DNA of 10,787 nt, taken from Acetobacterium sp. (lineage in GTDB: Bacteria; Bacillota; Clostridia; Eubacteriales; Eubacteriaceae). The DNA lies in the NCBI GenBank assembly GCA_022013395.1, contig JAKLQL010000601.1, positions 1 through 10,787 of the forward strand, in the 5' to 3' direction. Below are positions 8,022 through 10,787 of this stretch, piece by piece; within the stretch, counting starts at the first letter, position 1; every line of letters begins with the position of its first letter. The translations under genes and the position numbers were made by a program. The notes under the pieces are model-generated. The model ran no database searches, was not told the origin of the DNA, and worked only from the letters and a program-made list of their open reading frames with translations.

Positions 8022-8138
8022 TTGTGCTTTCTGTTCATTTTTAATCGACTGATTATTTTGGATCGCTCCTGTTTCTTTTTTTTAAGCTGAATCCATCCAT
8101 GTTAATGTTGCTCATTCTTTACTTCTTGATTATTATAA

Positions 8139-8167
8139 ATTATACCCTCAAGTCACATTTTTTTCAA
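8139..8167 (-). promoter_or_regulatory. Sigma-A-type promoter of the S8 protease gene
   Basis: On the minus strand TTGAAA (8162-8167), a 17-nt spacer and a perfect TATAAT (8139-8144) form the best promoter in the window. Transcription from it would give a leader of roughly 120 nt before the protease start codon. No known riboswitch fold was recognised in that leader. Confidence 0.65.
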
Positions 8168-8305
8168 TCCATATAAAAATTAATGCGCTCTCGGCAATTT
8201 CGACTTTCCTTAAAAATTACTGAATTTCAAGTTTTGCTAAAGGTTAGCAGTTTATTATGTATTTAAGAGATACACATCTCCCCTTTTTCTTTTCATTCCT
8301 AATAT
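8168..8305. other. Unassigned intergenic stretch with two small palindromes
   Basis: This part of the divergent region lies upstream of the protease promoter and before the orphan hairpin at 8306. It holds TGCTAA-agg-TTAGCA (8235-8249), a perfect hyphenated palindrome of operator size, and GAGAT-acac-ATCTC (8267-8280), a small hairpin followed by a pyrimidine-rich run. No open reading frame with a ribosome binding site was found. It may carry regulator sites or a short RNA. Confidence 0.35.
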
Positions 8306-8344
8306 AAAAAAAGCAGCGCATCCATTCGGGATCGCTGTTTTTTT
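8306..8344. terminator. Terminator-like hairpin with no assigned gene
   Basis: CAGCG and ATCC pair with GGAT and CGCTG around a 5-nt loop with one bulged C, flanked by AAAAAAA on the left and TTTTTTT on the right, so it could stop transcription in either direction. It sits between two divergent genes, where no terminator is needed: the protease promoter lies to its left and the deacylase gene starts about 120 nt to its right. It could end a small RNA or be a leftover from a lost gene. Confidence 0.6.
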
Positions 8345-8389
8345 GTTTCGAAAGCTTATTTATCCAGCGACTTTAGATGTTATTTGTTC

Positions 8390-8418
8390 TTGAAAATAAA
8401 ATATGATAGAATTAATAA
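8390..8418 (+). promoter_or_regulatory. Candidate promoter of the YbaK-like gene
   Basis: TTGAAA (8390-8395) with a 17-nt spacer to TAATAA (8413-8418) is one possibility. TATGAT at 8402-8407 is a better -10 box but lacks a clear -35. The region is very AT-rich, so the exact site is uncertain. Confidence 0.3.
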
Positions 8419-8465
8419 AACTTAATTTCTTTTAATAAATTTCATCAGAACAGGAGCTAAATAAA

Positions 8466-8939
8466 GTGGCAATTGAAAAAGTACGAAATTATTTTAAGCA
8501 GTGGAATCTGGATACCCGAATACAAGAATTTGAAACCTCTTCGGCAACGGTGGAACTGGCCGCCCAGGCTTTGGGGTGCGCACCAGAGCGAATCGCTAAA
8601 ACCTTGTCCTTCAAATTAGATCAAAAATGTGTGCTGGTGGTCGCTGCCGGCGATGCCAAAATTGACAATGCCAAATTTAAGGCTCATTTTAAAACCAAGG
8701 CAAAAATGCTTTCTCCCGAAGAAGTGGACCAACTCGTCGGACATGGGGTCGGCGGTGTTTGCCCCTTTGCCATCAATGATGAGGTGGATGTCTATTTAGA
8801 CCATTCCCTCCGCCGCTTCGCAACCGTTTTTCCGGCCTGTGGCAGCAGCAACAGCGCCATTGAACTGACCATTGATGAGCTGGAAAAATACTCAAACAGC
8901 ATTGCCTGGTTTGATGTTTGTAAAAACTGGCAGCTGTAG
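8466..8939 (+). CDS. YbaK/EbsC-family aminoacyl-tRNA deacylase (Cys-tRNA(Pro)-type editing protein)
   Basis: A 157-residue free-standing cytoplasmic editing domain of the YbaK/ProX superfamily. Members hydrolyse mischarged tRNA, classically Cys-tRNA(Pro), in trans to prolyl-tRNA synthetase. Seen here: the N-terminal VRNYFKQWNLDTRIQEF segment, the family lysine in RIAKTLSFK (K45, matching the catalytic-region Lys of YbaK), the VAAGDAKIDNAKF strand-helix region, and a GGVCPF motif (96-101) equivalent to the GxxP substrate loop. The length is normal for the family. The start codon is GTG, with AGGAG 9 nt upstream. It stands alone on the plus strand, divergent from the protease and convergent with the PspA-GIDE unit, so its context says nothing about specificity. 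YbaK, ProXp-ala-like and other subfamilies cannot be fully separated by eye. Confidence 0.9.
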   Translation: MAIEKVRNYFKQWNLDTRIQEFETSSATVELAAQALGCAPERIAKTLSFKLDQKCVLVVAAGDAKIDNAKFKAHFKTKAKMLSPEEVDQLVGHGVGGVCPFAINDEVDVYLDHSLRRFATVFPACGSSNSAIELTIDELEKYSNSIAWFDVCKNWQL

Positions 8940-8940
8940 G

Positions 8941-8963
8941 CTTAGATTAATTCTAAGTTTTTT
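8941..8963 (+). terminator. Weak AT-rich terminator directly after the deacylase gene
   Basis: CTTAGA and TCTAAG form a 6-bp stem around TTAAT, followed at once by TTTTTT. It begins 2 nt after the stop codon. The stem is short and AT-rich, so it may act only together with the stronger hairpin just downstream. Confidence 0.4.
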
Positions 8964-8973
8964 CGCAAAAAAA

Positions 8974-8998
8974 CCTGATGATCTACTAGATCATCAGG
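8974..8998. terminator. Bidirectional terminator between convergent genes
   Basis: The arms CCTGATGATCTA and TAGATCATCAGG are perfectly complementary around a single C. A realistic fold is a 10-bp stem with loop TACTA. The left flank gives an immediate T7 tract when read on the minus strand, ending the PspA-GIDE unit; on the plus strand a T-rich run follows after GTCTTC. Confidence 0.85.
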
Positions 8999-9037
8999 GT
9001 CTTCTTTTTTTATTTTTCGATTCCTGAACGGTTCGGT

Positions 9038-9826
9038 CTAGGAGAACAAAAACATCACGATAATTCCGCCAATGACACTGGCGATACCAATCCCAATGGC
9101 CATCAGTTTTTCATTTTTGATATCATCCAACAGTTCATCTTCTGACTTATAAGTCACATGGGATGGTTTTTTGGTTGTAACTGATCGGCCCACATAAAGT
9201 CGATTCCCCCGCTTATGGATTTCACCCAGAATATACATGGGTTGATCCTCTGGCAGAATTTCTTCAAAAAAACGATAGCCCAAAAAACGTGAGCCTCTAT
9301 TTTTAGAAAAACTAAAATTGAAATTATCTCTGACCCAATCAGAATCTTCCGATTCCATCCGATTGCAGCCGGGCATCAGATCCACATCGCCACCGAAACT
9401 GGCCATATCAATATAGACTTTTTCATCTGAGCTGCTGTCAGTAAGATAGACTTCCACCGGACTTTTTTCGCTGGATAAAGAAGTTTCCACCTTATCCGTA
9501 ACGGTTCGGGTATTGCCTTTGTCATCCCGTTCCGTCCGAGTTTCTTCATGAACTGAAAAAACTTCATTTTCATAGTAAGCCACCGGACGTTGGGAAAACG
9601 GTGCCTCCACATCGCCCGAAACACTGCGAAGGTGACCCTTCACTTCACTGTAATGACGGTAATTCTCATCCAAACTGGATAAATCACCAACAATGTCCAA
9701 GACATCTTTAATGCAGGTGGTCTGCTGAAACTGGATTTCCTGTACCTTGTTTGTGTTTTTGCGAAACATATAAACAGCGTAGCAAATCCCTGCAACCATA
9801 ATCAGTATTCCAATTATAAATGCCAT
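9038..9826 (-). CDS. GIDE-domain (MUL1-like) membrane protein without a RING finger
   Basis: A 262-residue membrane protein: TM helix (about 2-21), a central beta-rich region (55-225) and a C-terminal TM helix (about 241-261). The central region resembles the GIDE domain of mitochondrial MUL1/MAPL, seen in the VKGHL...APFSQRPVAYYENEVF stretch (63-90) and YILGEIHKRGNRLYVGR followed by YKSEDELL (198-233), a pattern typical of bacterial proteins annotated as 'E3 ubiquitin ligase family'. No RING cysteines are present, so ligase activity is not expected. Function is unknown; pairing with PspA points to envelope stress or membrane upkeep. The ATG lies 4 nt after the pspA-like stop codon and has no good ribosome binding site of its own, so translation probably depends on coupling. 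Confidence 0.8.
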   Translation of the reverse strand: MAFIIGILIMVAGICYAVYMFRKNTNKVQEIQFQQTTCIKDVLDIVGDLSSLDENYRHYSEVKGHLRSVSGDVEAPFSQRPVAYYENEVFSVHEETRTERDDKGNTRTVTDKVETSLSSEKSPVEVYLTDSSSDEKVYIDMASFGGDVDLMPGCNRMESEDSDWVRDNFNFSFSKNRGSRFLGYRFFEEILPEDQPMYILGEIHKRGNRLYVGRSVTTKKPSHVTYKSEDELLDDIKNEKLMAIGIGIASVIGGIIVMFLFS

Positions 9827-9830
9827 GGTT

Positions 9831-10499
9831 TTAGCTTATTCCCATCTCTGCTTTAAGCTTAGCCAATTCGTCATCAACGGCCGCATTTTTTTCCAGTGCT
9901 TCAAATTCGTCAGCCACACTGTTGCTTTCACTGGCCATTTCAGTAAATGCCTGAGCTTCGGCTTCTTTAGCATTGACTTTCTGTTCCATTTTATCCAGTT
10001 TGGTAAAGGCGCTGGTACTGTCCGTACTGTTTAAAGAGGTACTGACACTTTTTTGAGCGTCGGCCATTTTAGAACGGGCGATTAACATGTTCTGTTTCAT
10101 TCGCGCTTCTTCAAGCTTGGATTTTAATTGACGCACCTGGTCTTTCAATTGGCCAACTTGCATACTCATGGAGTCATAGGCGGCCTGGAATTGAACTAAA
10201 TCACCATCCACACTGGTTTTTTGCGCCAATGCCTTTTTTGCCAGTTCTTCATTGCCGGCCGTTAATGCGACTTTCGCTTTGTTAGTCCAGTCTGCTGAAG
10301 CTGCTTTTGCGGATTCCAATTGTTTTAAAGCTTGTTTTTCGCTGCCCATGGCGGCACCCAGTGCCTGGGTTGCACTATTAACCTGTGCTTCCATGTCAAT
10401 GATAATCTGTTTCACCATTTTTTCCGGATCTTCAGCCTTATCCAGCATGTCATTTACATTCGCTTTTAACAAGTCACTAAGACGTTCAAAAATTGCCAT
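9831..10499 (-). CDS. pspA: PspA/IM30 (Vipp1) family membrane-stress protein
   Basis: A 222-residue, almost wholly helical protein matching the PspA/IM30 family in length and pattern: an amphipathic start (FERLSDLLKANVNDMLDKAEDPEKM) with the conserved DPEK(M) turn, then long coiled coils rich in Ala, Lys, Gln and Glu (about 28-190), ending in a short helix (DDELAKLKAEMG) typical of the C-terminus. The family forms ESCRT-III-like assemblies at the inner face of the cytoplasmic membrane and protects it under envelope stress. A strong AGGAGG lies 5 nt before the ATG. It leads a two-gene unit with the GIDE-domain gene. No PspF, LiaRS or PspC homologue is in the window, so the inducing system is unknown. 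Confidence 0.93.
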   Translation of the reverse strand: MAIFERLSDLLKANVNDMLDKAEDPEKMVKQIIIDMEAQVNSATQALGAAMGSEKQALKQLESAKAASADWTNKAKVALTAGNEELAKKALAQKTSVDGDLVQFQAAYDSMSMQVGQLKDQVRQLKSKLEEARMKQNMLIARSKMADAQKSVSTSLNSTDSTSAFTKLDKMEQKVNAKEAEAQAFTEMASESNSVADEFEALEKNAAVDDELAKLKAEMGIS

Positions 10500-10529
10500 T
10501 TTTTCCTCCTGCTATTTGTTTTATTATTT

Positions 10530-10547
10530 CAGGGCATTAAATGCCTG
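10530..10547 (-). promoter_or_regulatory. Small hairpin in the pspA leader
   Basis: CAG(G)GCAT-TAA-ATGCCTG can form a 7-bp stem with one bulged G, about 30 nt before the pspA start codon. No T tract follows, so it is not a terminator. It could be an operator or an mRNA structure element; it may also be chance. Confidence 0.25.
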
Positions 10548-10787
10548 GGCTAATTGAATCTTTCCGGTACATTGCCCGATTGGTATCAAATCGCCTTTTT
10601 TCTGTATGCTCATCTTAACAAATCAGAGAAAATAAGTCTATTTCTTTTTTGTTTTAAGCGTCAATTATTACCACTTAATTTCCATGAAGCTAGATCTATT
10701 TCACTGATTTCAATTCTTTTATTGATTCTCATGGATTGTTTAATTAAAAAACGCATGAAAAAAATAATTATGGGTATACAACCTTAA
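10548..10787. other. Upstream region of pspA, no gene recognised
   Basis: AT-rich DNA to the right edge. On the minus strand TTGACG (10659-10664), 18 nt, TAGACT (10635-10640) is a possible promoter for pspA, roughly 140 nt before its start; the -10 box is weak. A plus-strand reading frame from a TTG at 10554 through the edge has no ribosome binding site and no recognisable domain, so it is not called. Confidence 0.3.

Noticed and set aside
8009..8038. N-terminal extension of the protease by ten codons
   Set aside because: The upstream ATG has no ribosome binding site, while the ATG at 8008 has AGAGG at the right distance and begins a normal signal peptide.
8009..8130. Possible riboswitch in the protease leader
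   Set aside because: The leader of about 120 nt shows no recognisable aptamer core and no terminator or sequestering hairpin near the ribosome binding site.
10554..10787. Plus-strand reading frame of 77 codons up to the right edge
   Set aside because: It starts at a TTG without a ribosome binding site, overlaps the pspA leader and promoter region, and has no recognisable domain.

Overview
The window looks like a chromosomal stretch from a low-to-moderate GC, anaerobic Gram-positive bacterium of the Clostridia, most plausibly an acetogen-like member of the Eubacteriaceae (Acetobacterium or a relative). The reasons are strong AGGAGG-type ribosome binding sites, AT-rich intergenic DNA with T-rich intrinsic terminators, a lipobox lipoprotein, and a secreted protease carrying ChW (clostridial hydrophobic, conserved W) repeats. 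The genus is an inference. No tRNA, rRNA, CRISPR array, insertion sequence or transposase was seen.

Layout, right to left because most genes are on the minus strand. (a) 9038-10499 is a two-gene unit encoding a PspA/IM30 membrane-stress protein followed 4 nt later by a two-TM GIDE-domain protein. (b) 8466-8939 (+) is a YbaK/EbsC-type aminoacyl-tRNA deacylase, convergent with (a), with a bidirectional terminator between them. (c) 8009-8465 is a divergent intergenic region holding a good promoter for the protease, a terminator hairpin with no gene assigned to it, and two small palindromes. (d) 6014-8008 (-) is a secreted subtilisin-family (S8) protease with three C-terminal ChW repeats. (e) 3155-5695 (-) is a membrane protein that fuses an extracytoplasmic substrate-binding-protein-like domain to a degenerate GGDEF and an intact EAL domain. 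(f) 1-2882 (-) is a two-gene operon: a family 3 solute-binding lipoprotein, then a TM-HAMP-PAS-GGDEF-EAL protein whose C-terminus runs off the left edge.

The left half is the most interesting part. It holds two adjacent c-di-GMP signalling units that both appear to read an extracellular ligand through a binding-protein fold. In one, the binding protein is a separate lipoprotein co-transcribed with the GGDEF-EAL enzyme, which recalls the NspS-MbaA arrangement of Vibrio. In the other, the binding domain is fused in the same chain to an EAL enzyme whose GGDEF partner is dead by motif. By motif, the first enzyme could make and possibly degrade c-di-GMP, and the second should only degrade it. No ABC permease or ATPase gene is present in the window, so a sensory role fits better than transport. 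The nearby secreted protease with putative surface-binding repeats could be a c-di-GMP-controlled surface function, but only proximity supports that.
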